Below are positions 1 to 8,878 of a stretch of DNA of 64,000 bases, one piece after another (position 1 is the first letter of the stretch; the number at the start of each line of letters is the position of its first letter). Source of the DNA: Candidatus Symbiothrix dinenymphae (GTDB lineage: Bacteria; Bacteroidota; Bacteroidia; Bacteroidales; Azobacteroidaceae); the NCBI GenBank assembly GCA_001417715.1, contig BBRT01000001.1, positions 41,658-105,657 of the forward strand, in the 5' to 3' direction. A model generated the notes under the pieces. It was not told the DNA's origin, searched no databases, and worked only from the letters and a program-made list of their open reading frames with translations. Made by a program: the position numbers and the translations under genes.

Positions 1-7
1 AAATAGT

Positions 8-15
8 TACCTTTG
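8..15 (+). promoter_or_regulatory. Promoter -7 element of toxin-antitoxin operon
   Basis: TACCTTTG matches the Bacteroidetes -7 consensus TAnnTTTG, 27 bases before the antitoxin ATG. A short inverted repeat, TTACC at 7-11 and GGTAA at 19-23, overlaps it and could be the antitoxin operator (inference). Confidence 0.7.
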
Positions 16-42
16 CGGGGTAATATTAAAAATGACAAATAT

Positions 43-279
43 ATGAATCAGGTAGCAACAGGGATAACAATTGAACGCAACGTACTTGGTGTACCCAGTT
101 ATGTGCGCATTGATATTAGAAAGTATGGGAATCAACTCAAAGATTTTTTTTCATCTAACGGAGTGGCAATTAGCGACATTCCAAATTCTGATACCCAAAA
201 AGCAATGAGTGAGGCTCAAAAAAACGCTACGGTAGGTTTTGATAGTATTGATGCACTCTTGCATGATTTAAAAAATTGA
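43..279 (+). CDS. Antitoxin of YafQ-type toxin-antitoxin module
   Basis: A 78-residue protein encoded three bases before a YafQ-like toxin. By its position and size it is the antitoxin that binds and neutralises the toxin and usually represses the operon through an N-terminal DNA-binding part; I do not see a clear ribbon-helix-helix signature. The ATG at 43 is preferred over the upstream in-frame TTG at 13, because the TTG lies inside the promoter element at 8-15. The C-terminal part (about 50-78) ends in an acidic, helical segment of the kind that wraps around a RelE-fold toxin. The assignment rests mainly on the partner gene. Confidence 0.75.
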   Translation: MNQVATGITIERNVLGVPSYVRIDIRKYGNQLKDFFSSNGVAISDIPNSDTQKAMSEAQKNATVGFDSIDALLHDLKN

Positions 280-282
280 TTT

Positions 283-576
283 ATGTACTATCCTAAACGA
301 ACCGGGCAATTCAAAAAAGATTATAAGTTATGTATGAAGCGTAATTTTGATATGGCTTTGATTGATGAAGCTATGAAAACTTTATGTGCAACAGGCACAT
401 TGCCGGAAGTTTATTTACCACATCCTTTGACAGGAAACTATGCCGGACATAACGAATGCCACATAAAACCGGATTGGCTAATGACGTGGTATATTGAAAG
501 TTACTGTGAGAATCCGGATTTTGAAGGCACAGCCCATTTTGTCAGAACAGGGACACATTCTGATTTGTTTAAATAA
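283..576 (+). CDS. YafQ-family mRNA interferase toxin
   Basis: A 97-residue RelE/ParE-superfamily toxin of the YafQ type, a ribosome-dependent mRNA endonuclease. The family pattern is clear: HPLTGNY at 47-53, HIKPDW at 60-65 and the terminal RTGTHSDLF at 88-96. His-47, His-60, Asp-64 and His-92 occupy the positions of the acid-base residues described for E. coli YafQ. Length is normal for the family (about 90-95 residues). It starts three bases after the antitoxin stop, so the pair is one transcript from the promoter at 8-15. All key residues are present, so it is probably active. Confidence 0.9.
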   Translation: MYYPKRTGQFKKDYKLCMKRNFDMALIDEAMKTLCATGTLPEVYLPHPLTGNYAGHNECHIKPDWLMTWYIESYCENPDFEGTAHFVRTGTHSDLFK

Positions 577-635
577 ATATGCTCTATCGAGCCTAAAAAT
601 TACTCCTGCGATGTCTGCTCGGGGGTACATGCATT

Positions 636-1946
636 TTAATCAGCAGGATAGCACCCAATGTACTCACCACCACCCAATAATGCAGGCGAACCTGCTTGCA
701 AGCGAAAATCGTAGATAAATTCGGCTTTGGCGGGGTCTTCAGACATGATGATGCGAAATTTGGGGTCTTTCTCAGTGAGGCAGTTGCGAAACAAGTAGTG
801 CAAATTTTCTGCATTTTCGGCAAAACTGATTTTGGAGGTTGATGTGTAATTTGCTCCCCAGATGATGGTGTTTTCAAACGTAGCTTGGGTGTTGTCGCGC
901 AAAAAGACCGTTTCGTCTTTGGTGTTGCCCCAGCCGTATTCTGCTCTGCCGTTGAAATAGTAATTAGCTATGGTGCAGTGATTTACAGTGTATTTGCCGC
1001 CGTTTAAATGTAGCAAACCATCTCTGGCGTTGCTCAATTCGCACCGGTCAAACTCCATCCGGCAATTGGTGGCGGACACTAACATGCCTTTGAAATTGGT
1101 CAATATGGTGTTGCGCATCGACAATTTTGGGAGTATGGTGTCGGCGTTTGCAAACGTCAGACCTTGTGAGCCATTCCTAATTCGGGCGTGTTCAATCACA
1201 TTGTTATAGCTCTGCGAATCAAACCAAATGCCGCCCCACTGCCCGGGAATGCGGTCGTAGGGGATGCCCACCATCCGGTCGAAGCGGTCGCCCCGAATGG
1301 TGACGGGATTTGCCTCTGTACCAAGCAGTTGCAACGTGCCACACACTACAATCTCTGCCTTGTCGTGCATATACAAACGTGCCCCGGCAGGAATAGTCAA
1401 AGTCGCGCCCGCCTGCACCACCAGACTGTCGTAAATCACATAGGGTTTGGCACTGCCCAAAGTGGCATCTGTCGCTATATTCATTCCCGCCGTGCAAATC
1501 TCCGCATCCTGCGCAACGGCTTGCAAAACAACCGATTGCGTCACACCATTGGTAACAAACACAATGTGGTCAAGAATTTCTCTCGGCTCATCCAAATTAT
1601 TTAACATCGGCTGAGCCACCACCAACACATACAAACTATCATTCGCCAAAATTTCAACGTTCGACAAAGCACCGCCCACAGCCACCGCCCGCCCATCCAC
1701 ATTAATCCTGAAATTCGCCCCATTTGCAAGCGAAATAGACGAAATCAACAAAGCCTTATCATGCCAATTGCGAACCATAAAAGCACCAAAAGGAGTCCGA
1801 ACCGCAGAAACAATAGTATCAAACACCACAGTATCAGCCGAAAAAGCCAACAAATCATCCGGACTATAAGAATAATCCTCAAACCCATCATCGCAACCAA
1901 CAAAAGCCGCCACCAAAAAAACCAACCCAAACCAAAACCTATTCAT
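636..1946 (-). CDS. Beta-helix lipoprotein of unknown function
   Basis: A 436-residue protein with a lipoprotein signal peptide: a hydrophobic segment followed by a lipobox ending at Cys-18 (AAFVGC). Mature residues follow with DD, a common start for Bacteroidetes lipoproteins. Residues about 150-400 show the repeating short strands and Asn/Gly turns of a right-handed parallel beta-helix (for example GTLQLLG, NNVIEHARIRNGS and ENTIIWG), a fold often seen in surface polysaccharide-binding or -cleaving proteins. No catalytic motif is recognised. It is the last gene of a leftward operon that begins with a methyltransferase; a heptamer array separates it from mazG and I see no promoter of its own. 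Confidence 0.75.
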   Translation of the reverse strand: MNRFWFGLVFLVAAFVGCDDGFEDYSYSPDDLLAFSADTVVFDTIVSAVRTPFGAFMVRNWHDKALLISSISLANGANFRINVDGRAVAVGGALSNVEILANDSLYVLVVAQPMLNNLDEPREILDHIVFVTNGVTQSVVLQAVAQDAEICTAGMNIATDATLGSAKPYVIYDSLVVQAGATLTIPAGARLYMHDKAEIVVCGTLQLLGTEANPVTIRGDRFDRMVGIPYDRIPGQWGGIWFDSQSYNNVIEHARIRNGSQGLTFANADTILPKLSMRNTILTNFKGMLVSATNCRMEFDRCELSNARDGLLHLNGGKYTVNHCTIANYYFNGRAEYGWGNTKDETVFLRDNTQATFENTIIWGANYTSTSKISFAENAENLHYLFRNCLTEKDPKFRIIMSEDPAKAEFIYDFRLQAGSPALLGGGEYIGCYPAD

Positions 1947-1953
1947 AATTCAA

Positions 1954-2002
1954 TTACCAATTACCCTTTACCTTTTACCTTTTACCCTTCACCCTTCATC
2001 CC
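1954..2002. repeat. Degenerate heptamer array at the 3' end of mazG
   Basis: Seven consecutive 7-base units: TTACCAA, TTACCCT, TTACCTT, TTACCTT, TTACCCT, TCACCCT, TCATCCC. The array covers the mazG stop codon and its last codons, so the mazG C-terminus is encoded by repeat DNA. Confidence 0.85.
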
Positions 2003-2779
2003 TTTCGCTTCCCCCCAAAGCTCCTCCATCTCCCCCAAAGTCATGTCTTTCAATGACTTACCTTGCTCTTTGGCGCGCTGCTCAATATAATTAAAGCGGG
2101 TGATGAACTTCTGATTAGTGCGTTCCAGCGCATTGTCGGGGTTGATTTTGTAGAGGCGGGCGGCATTGATGAGGCTGAAAAACAGGTCGCCAAACTCGGC
2201 TTCCATCTTGTCGGCATCCATCGTGGCGATTTCGGCTTGCAGTTCTCCAAACTCTTCGCGCACTTTTTCCCAAACTTGCTCTTTCTGCTCCCAGTCGAAG
2301 CCCGCGTTGCGGGCTTTGTCTTGGATGCGGTGTGCCTTCGGCACACTCGGCAAGCTGGCGGGTACGCCCGCCAACACGGTTCTGTTGCCGCCCTTCTCTT
2401 TCAGTTTGATTTGTTCCCAATTTTTGGAAACCTCACCGGCAGTATCCGCCTGAACATCGCCATAAATATGCGGATGCCGAAACATCAGCTTGTCGCACAG
2501 CACATTACACACATCGGCAATGTCGAACTGCCCCTTCTCCGAAGCAATTCGGGAATAGAAAATAATGTGCAGCAACACGTCGCCCAACTCCTTTTCAATC
2601 TCCTGAAAATCATCTTTGATGATGGCTTCGCAGAGTTCGTAAGTTTCCTCAATCGTGTTGGTGCGCAGGCTCTCATTGGTCTGCTTCTTGTCCCACGGGC
2701 ACTTCTCGCGCAGTTCGTCCATGATGTCGAGCAGTCGCCCGAAAGCTTGTAATTTATCTTCTTTTGTGTTCATATTCAT
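1982..2779 (-). CDS. mazG: Nucleoside triphosphate pyrophosphohydrolase MazG
   Basis: A 265-residue protein, essentially the length of E. coli MazG (263). It hydrolyses (d)NTPs to monophosphates and pyrophosphate and is a house-cleaning enzyme. The CPWD motif (27-30) and the metal-binding EExxE pattern (EETYELCEA, 44-52) followed by ELGD (64-67) mark the first MazG domain; a second domain with EFGELQAEI and EFGDLFFSL lies in the C-terminal half. It lies between a SWIM protein and a lipoprotein gene on the same strand. The last residues (KGMKGEG) are encoded by the heptamer array at 1954-2002 and look like an extension. The short gap upstream (about 2780-2811) holds imperfect AATCC repeats. 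Confidence 0.95.
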   Translation of the reverse strand: MNMNTKEDKLQAFGRLLDIMDELREKCPWDKKQTNESLRTNTIEETYELCEAIIKDDFQEIEKELGDVLLHIIFYSRIASEKGQFDIADVCNVLCDKLMFRHPHIYGDVQADTAGEVSKNWEQIKLKEKGGNRTVLAGVPASLPSVPKAHRIQDKARNAGFDWEQKEQVWEKVREEFGELQAEIATMDADKMEAEFGDLFFSLINAARLYKINPDNALERTNQKFITRFNYIEQRAKEQGKSLKDMTLGEMEELWGEAKGMKGEG

Positions 2780-2811
2780 CCTGTTAATCCTTTAATCCGG
2801 TAAATCCTGAT

Positions 2812-4476
2812 TCAGACTATTTTCCCCAACAACTCCATCATCAAATGCCGCCTTTTATACATAACTCGGTAATTATCAATTATTTGCGACACCACTATAG
2901 CCCCATTGGGAAGTCCCTTTATCAATTTCAGCAATCGGCACACATAGTGATAACTCCTTTCACCGGAATCTGTGGCAGCCATATCAACGGCTTTTCGGAA
3001 CAATTCCAATGTTTTTTCAGGGTATTCTTCTAAAAAATGCGCGTAATATTCTTCCATCATTGTTGCCGACAGGTGGGTTTCGATGTAGTCCACCAGTCGC
3101 GCTACAAGTTTTTCGGCAAGCAGGAGATTGGGAATGTTACAGTTGTCTGAGTGCCACCCATCTTTCGGTGGTTTATCGTAATGGTTGTAAAGGTTTTCAA
3201 ATGCGTCTTGCCACTTTTCGTCCGAAAATGTCGCTTTGTAAATTCTATAGTATTGCTTATCAAAAGTATTTTTGATAAATTCAAAAGCGATTGTGCGTAT
3301 GGCGGGAACATCTTTTTCTGCTTGGGCAATGGTCAGCAGATAGCCATTCCATTTGCTTTCGTAGGAAGTATCAGGCAATCTCTTGAATCTTAAAATCAGC
3401 TGTTTGGCTTCGTCATACCGCTTTTCGGCAATCCGTTTTTCAACCGCCAATTTGAAAAAATACTCAATTTGCCAATTTTCTTCCACCAATTTGTCTGCTT
3501 TATCTTTCTGATTGTTAGACAAATAGAATTTATACAACCGCTTCACAATTTTTCCCGCCTCTGATGAAGTTTTATTTGAAACGTTTTCCAACAAATCGTT
3601 TTGCAATTTTACAAACTCGTCAGGGTTCGCCGCATGAGCCACCAAACCCATCAAGTCGTTAAGCATATTGTTTCTGTCATAGAAGCTATCTTCATGTTCT
3701 GACAATTGCTGCTTGCAGTATTCATAAAGCGAGGGTTTGTCAATCTGCTCATTTTCAGCCATTTTGCCCAACAAATCAAAAAAATCTTGCTGATAATCGA
3801 GGAAAATATTATCACATATTTCGCCGTCCGCCTCCTCATACCAATCGGCGTAGGCTTCAATCACGGCTTTGCAAACCAACAAAGCATCATCGTATTCTTG
3901 CTGCTCGACAAATTTTTCCGCCTTGTTGAGCCAATCTCTCAAAATGCTCAAATCCACGTCTCTATCACTGTCATAATCATAGTCATAAAAACGTTCTGCA
4001 TCAAACTCAACCTCATTCAAATCGGCTTCAACAAGCGGTTTATAGAAATTTTCATCTGTTGCTTCGGCATCTGTTGCTTCGTCATCTGCGCTTGCATCTA
4101 TTGTTTTGGCAGGCTTTTTCAATTTCTCGGCAAATTCAAAGGTAATGGCTTTTGCCAAGTCGCTGTTATACTTTGCTTTTTTGACAACAAACGTCCGCAA
4201 TTCGTCAAGCGAAACATATTGCAAAATAGCCTCAACAGTCAGTTCGTTTTGCGCGTGCTTCGCGTCAAACTGCGCAGCCTGCGTTTGTATGGCAGCCTCC
4301 AAATAGCCAATATGCTTACACAGATGATGGTCGCTCGGACACGAACACGAGAAATTTCGCCGCTGCCCATCACTGTCAAACTCAATTTTAACGGTATAAA
4401 TGCCATAATTGCCATGATAGTGGGCTAGCCACTTATTTTCGGCAGTCTGCTGAATGTCTGAAAAGTCGTTTGTCAT
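2812..4476 (-). CDS. SWIM zinc-finger domain protein
   Basis: A 554-residue protein with an N-terminal SWIM zinc finger, CxCx(6)CxH, formed by Cys-44, Cys-46, Cys-53 and His-55. SWIM fingers bind DNA or protein and occur in SNF2-associated and transposase-like proteins. An acidic linker (about 115-170) follows, and the rest is alpha-helical and TPR-like. No catalytic domain is visible. No signal peptide, so it is cytoplasmic. It lies 21 bases downstream of the AlbA-type gene and 32 upstream of mazG on the same strand, so it is probably cotranscribed with the methyltransferase region. The biological role is unknown. Confidence 0.8.
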   Translation of the reverse strand: MTNDFSDIQQTAENKWLAHYHGNYGIYTVKIEFDSDGQRRNFSCSCPSDHHLCKHIGYLEAAIQTQAAQFDAKHAQNELTVEAILQYVSLDELRTFVVKKAKYNSDLAKAITFEFAEKLKKPAKTIDASADDEATDAEATDENFYKPLVEADLNEVEFDAERFYDYDYDSDRDVDLSILRDWLNKAEKFVEQQEYDDALLVCKAVIEAYADWYEEADGEICDNIFLDYQQDFFDLLGKMAENEQIDKPSLYEYCKQQLSEHEDSFYDRNNMLNDLMGLVAHAANPDEFVKLQNDLLENVSNKTSSEAGKIVKRLYKFYLSNNQKDKADKLVEENWQIEYFFKLAVEKRIAEKRYDEAKQLILRFKRLPDTSYESKWNGYLLTIAQAEKDVPAIRTIAFEFIKNTFDKQYYRIYKATFSDEKWQDAFENLYNHYDKPPKDGWHSDNCNIPNLLLAEKLVARLVDYIETHLSATMMEEYYAHFLEEYPEKTLELFRKAVDMAATDSGERSYHYVCRLLKLIKGLPNGAIVVSQIIDNYRVMYKRRHLMMELLGKIV

Positions 4477-4497
4477 GTTTTATTTGTGTTTTTATAT

Positions 4498-5427
4498 TTA
4501 ATTGCCTTTTTTGCCCCACTTTTGCCCCACTACGGTATTTTTTTGCCCCACTATCTCATAGAAAATGCCGGAACCCGATGTACCGGTTTTTGCTAAAACA
4601 GCAAATTTATTGACCATCTCTGTTAATTCATTCGTTGCAGTCCGTTTAGAAACACCATTTATCGTCTGATATTCACTATTCGTAATTTTCCCTTTTTCTC
4701 TGGTGTACAAAGTTGCCTCTATCTGTCGCTCATTCAGACCTAACTCTTTCAAATACTCAGGAAAAAGAATATCTTTGCGAAAGACGACCCAAACATCTGA
4801 ATTTTTGTAAGAATAAGTTGGTGTTGGAAGTCCCGCCGCTATGCATTGTTCTGTCATTTTGTTTATTCCTCGCCCCCACGATTCAATATAGCCAATACGG
4901 AAAAATGCATTCGCTATATCGGGATTGTATGGACGGGAGGAATGTTTCTCAAGTAAATCTGTAATCGTCCAATTTTCAGGCAATTGTCCATAATTCCAAA
5001 TCATGATTCTATCTTTGTAAACACTGATTTGTATGGGATAACCGCCCGAATAATCCTTGTGTGCAACGGCATTGTGCAGGGCTTCACGAATGGCTTCTTT
5101 GGGGTATTCAAAGGTCTCAACGCGGTAAATGCCTTCATAACTAATCAGGGCTTTGATGCCTTTTTTGCGAAAGAAATCAAAAGTTTCCGGTTTCAAGTCG
5201 GCAACAGCCACATGGGGCACCGGCACTCCGTCCCATGTCCGCCCATACTTTTGCAACAAAAATTTATCCAATAGCAACTTTTTCGCGTTATTCACACCAA
5301 CCACTGCACCACCGTCATCTTTGCCAATAAAAATAGTGCCGCCTTGCGCATTGGCAAAGCCGCATATCCACCGCAGATATTCATCTTTCCAGATGGACTT
5401 ATATTCTATGTTTTGTTTTTCGTGCAT
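4498..5427 (-). CDS. AlbA/Schlafen-type ATP-binding protein, internally shortened
   Basis: A 309-residue relative of the AlbA_2 (Schlafen-like DNA-binding) plus HATPase_c_4 proteins often annotated as putative transcriptional regulators. The N-terminal block (NIEYKSIWKDEY through GGTIFIG, residues 6-33) and the ATPase block (EAIREALHNAVAHKDY, GYIESWGRGI) are well conserved, and a C-terminal winged-helix part follows. From memory of full-length relatives (about 450-480 residues), two internal stretches are absent: roughly 55 residues after KKLL near residue 52 and roughly 75 after FRKKGI near residue 91. The frame is kept at both joints. The C-terminus (VGQK twice, then GKKGN) is encoded by short repeats. 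Function is doubtful because the DNA-binding fold is interrupted. Confidence 0.75.
   Translation of the reverse strand: MHEKQNIEYKSIWKDEYLRWICGFANAQGGTIFIGKDDGGAVVGVNNAKKLLLDKFLLQKYGRTWDGVPVPHVAVADLKPETFDFFRKKGIKALISYEGIYRVETFEYPKEAIREALHNAVAHKDYSGGYPIQISVYKDRIMIWNYGQLPENWTITDLLEKHSSRPYNPDIANAFFRIGYIESWGRGINKMTEQCIAAGLPTPTYSYKNSDVWVVFRKDILFPEYLKELGLNERQIEATLYTREKGKITNSEYQTINGVSKRTATNELTEMVNKFAVLAKTGTSGSGIFYEIVGQKNTVVGQKWGKKGN
4509..4552. repeat. Short GGGGCAAAA repeats at 3' end of AlbA-type gene
   Basis: Three copies of AGTGGGGCAAAA (on the minus strand), two adjacent and one 9 bases further upstream, encode the GQK motifs at the C-terminus. A second AlbA-type gene at 21828-23246 also ends in 12-bp repeats. 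Confidence 0.75.
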
Positions 5428-5656
5428 GAAACAGACTATTTATTTCCCCAATTTCCCTGCGATACGTTGGAAATGTGGCTGTTACCCATGAGCCGGAATA
5501 AACGGCATCCCGCTGCTTGTCTTTGTAAATAAACTCCCGCTGGTAAGGCGGGCGAATATCCAAAAATTTGCCGTAGCCGACAACTCCGTTTTCTCGGTTA
5601 TCTTCATAACCCGCAGTCAATTCGCGGACTGTAATCTCTTTTAGTTCGATTTTCAT
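5399..5656 (-). pseudogene. DUF262 (GmrS-like) gene fragment
   Basis: The first 50 or so residues (through GYGKFLDIRPPYQREF and the following KDKQRDAV) match the start of DUF262/GmrSD-type proteins, which include a ParB-like nuclease domain and often accompany EcoRI-type methyltransferases. After QRDAV the similarity stops, and the remaining 34 residues run out of frame into the beginning of the AlbA-type gene. Full DUF262 proteins have several hundred residues, so nearly all of the gene is missing, including its catalytic part. The start overlaps the methyltransferase stop by ATGA, which shows the original translational coupling. Confidence 0.8.
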
Positions 5657-6672
5657 TTTACTATTTTTATATTTTTTATTATTATGCGGGCGTATGGGAC
5701 TTCAACAATTCCGTTTTTAATCATATACAAATCACCATCAACGGCACCCCTTTTTTGTACTTCTTTCCTGTATTTTTTGTGTTCTTCTTTATATGGTTTA
5801 ACGCCAATTTCTATTCCCAAATTTGATATGCCTAATCCGAGTATCTCAAACTGTTTCGGGTTAAATATATCAATGAAAGTAATCGGTACACCCATACAGC
5901 CGACATAATCCATAGGAATATCACTTGTTTTATCAATATTTATCGCATCATAGTTTTCGTACTTAGTATATTCTTCGGGATTGTATTTTTTGCAGAGAAT
6001 TAAATCTTCATGCCGCTTTTTAACATCAAGATTTGTGTACCAACTGATATTTCCAAACTTTTTAATTATTCCACCGGGCTGTAAAAATTCCTTGACGTGG
6101 TTATATCCACACCACAACTTATTTTCTTTTATAAACTTAAAAATGTCTTTATAAGTTCTACAATTATCATTGCCTATAATCAGAAATTTCTTATCATACG
6201 CTACAAGTTGGGCAACAAATTCACGAAACATCGAAAACGGCGGATTTGTAACCACAATATCGGCTTGCTTCAGCAACTCAATACATTCTTTGCTGCGAAA
6301 ATCACCATCGCCTTTCAATATATCCCACTTGTTTTGCTTGATAAACTTTTCACGGTCATAAACAATATCGTCAACGCGGTCTTTGCCATCGTAGATACAA
6401 TATACAGCTTGCTCATCTTTGTTTTGACTGCACAAATAGGGGTTCAAATTTTTATAACAAGTGGCAATAAGTTGTCTTAAACCAAGCGCATGGAAATTTG
6501 CATAGAAAAAGAAAAAGAAATTGCTCACTCGTGGGTCATCACAATTACAGAAAACAACCTTGTTCTTAAATTGCCCTTTGTAATGTTTAAGTTCTTTTTC
6601 TATATCAACAAGTTGGGTATAGAATTCATCATTTTTTGCCTTGTTTGCATTATGCAAATTTTCGTTAACCAT
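5653..6672 (-). CDS. EcoRI-family adenine-specific DNA methyltransferase
   Basis: A 339-residue protein of the EcoRI methylase family, which transfers a methyl group from S-adenosylmethionine to N6 of adenine in DNA. Visible motifs are NDEFYTQ (14-20), the cofactor-region CDDP (44-47) and the catalytic NPPF (143-146), followed by LIIGNDNC. Length is normal. It is the first gene of its operon, 23 bases from a strong -7 element. The neighbouring partner gene (DUF262) is truncated, so this is probably an orphan methyltransferase left from a restriction or defence cassette. A run of six Phe residues (52-56 region) is odd but in frame. Confidence 0.9.
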   Translation of the reverse strand: MVNENLHNANKAKNDEFYTQLVDIEKELKHYKGQFKNKVVFCNCDDPRVSNFFFFFYANFHALGLRQLIATCYKNLNPYLCSQNKDEQAVYCIYDGKDRVDDIVYDREKFIKQNKWDILKGDGDFRSKECIELLKQADIVVTNPPFSMFREFVAQLVAYDKKFLIIGNDNCRTYKDIFKFIKENKLWCGYNHVKEFLQPGGIIKKFGNISWYTNLDVKKRHEDLILCKKYNPEEYTKYENYDAINIDKTSDIPMDYVGCMGVPITFIDIFNPKQFEILGLGISNLGIEIGVKPYKEEHKKYRKEVQKRGAVDGDLYMIKNGIVEVPYARIIIKNIKIVK

Positions 6673-6694
6673 ACTTAGTTGTTTTTAATTTCTG

Positions 6695-6702
6695 CAAAGG
6701 TA
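6695..6702 (-). promoter_or_regulatory. Promoter -7 element of methyltransferase operon
   Basis: CAAAGGTA on the plus strand reads TACCTTTG on the minus strand, ending 23 bases before the methyltransferase start at 6672. Confidence 0.7.
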
Positions 6703-6724
6703 CGTTTTTTTTACATTACTCAGA

Positions 6725-8848
6725 CTATTTTTTCAGCCCATCGCGCAAAAACTGCACATACTTATCCACATCCTCATCAAAGGCATACCACGGCGCAAGC
6801 GGCAACCCATCATTGTCCACCAACACATAATAGGGCTGCGCATTGGCACCGAATTTGTGCCTTTGCAGGTAGCTCCACTTGTCGCCGATGGTGCGCAGTT
6901 TGGTTTCTTTGCCGTCTTCTTCGATGAGGATTGGCTCCGGCAATTTTGTTTTGTCGTCCACGTAGAGCGAAATCAGGACGTAGTCGTTGTTGAGGATGCT
7001 TTTTACGCGCGGGTTTGACCACACTGCGGCTTCCATTTTTCGGCAGTTTACGCAGCCGTAGCCCGTGAAATCGAGCATTGCCGGCTTGTTGTGCCTCCTT
7101 GCATACGCCATGCCTTCGTCGTAGTCGTGGAATTTGGGGAGCACTTCGCCGTCGTAGAGGTTGAAATCCTGCGTGTAGAGCGGGGGCGAGAAGGCGCTGA
7201 TGGCTTTCAGCGGCGCACCCCACAGTCCGGGCACCATATATATTGCGAATGCAAACGAAATCACTGCCATGAAAAAGTGCGACACAGACACGTGTTGCAC
7301 CTCATCATCGTGTGCAAAGCGAATTTTCCCCAGCAGATAAACGCCCAACAGCGCGAAAATCACTATCCAAAGCGCGAGGAATGTTTCGCGGTCAAGGATG
7401 TGCCAACCATACGCTAAGTCAGCCACCGACAGGAATTTAAGTGCCAAAGCCAACTCCAAAAATCCCAGCACGACCTTCACCGTATTGAGCCACCCGCCCG
7501 ACTTCGGCATTTTTTGCAGCATGGACGGGAAAATCGCGAACAGCGCAAACGGAATCGCCAACGCCAAGCCGAAGCCAAACATCCCAACAGCCGGTCCCGC
7601 CAAACTGCCCATGCTCGCCGCCTCCACCAGCAAGCCACCAATAATAGGTCCGGTGCACGAAAACGACACCAGCACCAGCGTGAACGCCATAAAGAAAATG
7701 CTCAAAATGCCGGTGGTCGCCTCGGCTTTGCTGTCCATCTTGCTCGACCACGAGGACGGCAAAGTGAGTTCAAACGCACCCAAAAACGACACCGCAAACA
7801 GCACCAGCAACGCAAAGAAAATCAGATTAAACACCGCATTGGTCGATAAATCGTTCAGCGCACTCGCACCGAACAGCACCGTCACCAGCAGCCCCAGCCC
7901 CAAATAAATCACGATAATCGACAGCCCGTAAATCAGCGCATCGCGCACCGCTTTGGTGCGGTTAGATTTCGACCGCTTCAGAAAAAAACTGACCGTCATC
8001 GGGATAATGGGCCACACGCAAGGCGTGAGCAACGCCAACAAGCCGCCGACAAAACACAGCCAAAACACCGACCACAGCGAATTGTCGCCGTCCGTTTGAC
8101 TTTCGCCCAATGCCTGCAACTCCGCGATAACGGGCTTCCAGAAGTCCACATTGCTATTTTCCGTAGCTTTGTCATCACTCGTAGTCCTGCCGTAGCCCCC
8201 TGGCTTGTCATTGCGGTTTTGACCTGCAATCCCCTCCTCAGTTATGCTGGTGTCTGTTTGACTTGCAATTTCTTCTTCATTTATGCTCGCCGGCAGGGGA
8301 TTATGGGTCAAGCCCGCAGCGACAGAATCTTCCTCCGAATGCGTGTTTTTTTTAACGATAGTGCGTGGCACACTTGCAATAACAACCGCAGGGAGGTCTT
8401 TTTTCGTCAGCGAAAATTCGAGTTGTCCGGGCAGGCACGATTCGTCGTTGCACGTCATGTAGTCCACATAGCCCGTGATGGCGAATTTCTCTGCATCCGT
8501 CACGCGCAACCGCTGCACAAACGTTGGATTGCCGTTGTACCAACTCACATTCATCTCAAACGTTTCGTCAAATTTGGTCGTTATTTTGGCAGCTGTGGTC
8601 ACTTTGCCGAGCCGTTCTGCTCCGCTGATTTTTTCAAAATGAAACACAGTCGGGTTGGGTCCGCCTTCGGGCTGATCTATGTCGTAGAGGTGCCAACCAT
8701 AGTCAATAGAGGTTCTGAAGACAATCTCAGCCTTGTCATTGATAGAATAACTCCAGCGAATAGCTTCCTGTAGCTGCCCCCAAGCAGACACGACAGAGCA
8801 AAAACTCAGCAATACAACTGCAAATGATATACGAAACGTTTTATACAT
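6725..8848 (-). CDS. dsbD: Thiol:disulfide interchange protein DsbD
   Basis: A 707-residue inner-membrane protein that passes electrons from cytoplasmic thioredoxin to periplasmic partners. It has a signal peptide (MYKTFRISF onward), a periplasmic N-terminal DsbD-alpha-like domain with TCNDESC, a block of about eight membrane segments with CVWP and SCTGP cysteines, and a C-terminal thioredoxin domain with GCVNC. The start at 8848 is chosen over 8872 because the signal peptide begins there. The linker before the membrane block carries an inserted REP-like inverted pair (see 8206-8325), giving GLTHNPLP. Cotranscribed with the DUF1015 gene, 30 bases upstream. Confidence 0.93.
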   Translation of the reverse strand: MYKTFRISFAVVLLSFCSVVSAWGQLQEAIRWSYSINDKAEIVFRTSIDYGWHLYDIDQPEGGPNPTVFHFEKISGAERLGKVTTAAKITTKFDETFEMNVSWYNGNPTFVQRLRVTDAEKFAITGYVDYMTCNDESCLPGQLEFSLTKKDLPAVVIASVPRTIVKKNTHSEEDSVAAGLTHNPLPASINEEEIASQTDTSITEEGIAGQNRNDKPGGYGRTTSDDKATENSNVDFWKPVIAELQALGESQTDGDNSLWSVFWLCFVGGLLALLTPCVWPIIPMTVSFFLKRSKSNRTKAVRDALIYGLSIIVIYLGLGLLVTVLFGASALNDLSTNAVFNLIFFALLVLFAVSFLGAFELTLPSSWSSKMDSKAEATTGILSIFFMAFTLVLVSFSCTGPIIGGLLVEAASMGSLAGPAVGMFGFGLALAIPFALFAIFPSMLQKMPKSGGWLNTVKVVLGFLELALALKFLSVADLAYGWHILDRETFLALWIVIFALLGVYLLGKIRFAHDDEVQHVSVSHFFMAVISFAFAIYMVPGLWGAPLKAISAFSPPLYTQDFNLYDGEVLPKFHDYDEGMAYARRHNKPAMLDFTGYGCVNCRKMEAAVWSNPRVKSILNNDYVLISLYVDDKTKLPEPILIEEDGKETKLRTIGDKWSYLQRHKFGANAQPYYVLVDNDGLPLAPWYAFDEDVDKYVQFLRDGLKK
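8206..8325. repeat. REP-like inverted pair inside dsbD
   Basis: Two degenerate copies of the window's REP-like palindrome lie in opposite orientation (8206-8234 and 8297-8325) about 60 bases apart, within the dsbD linker. The frame is maintained and one copy is translated as AAGLTHNPLP. Both have more mismatches than the other copies, so this insertion looks old. Confidence 0.7.
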
Positions 8849-8878
8849 ACATTTTATTTTTTTATTTCTCATTTCGAC

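Noticed and set aside
1188..1604. Plus-strand open frame opposite the beta-helix lipoprotein gene
   Set aside because: The minus-strand protein has a signal peptide and a regular fold; the plus-strand one has neither.
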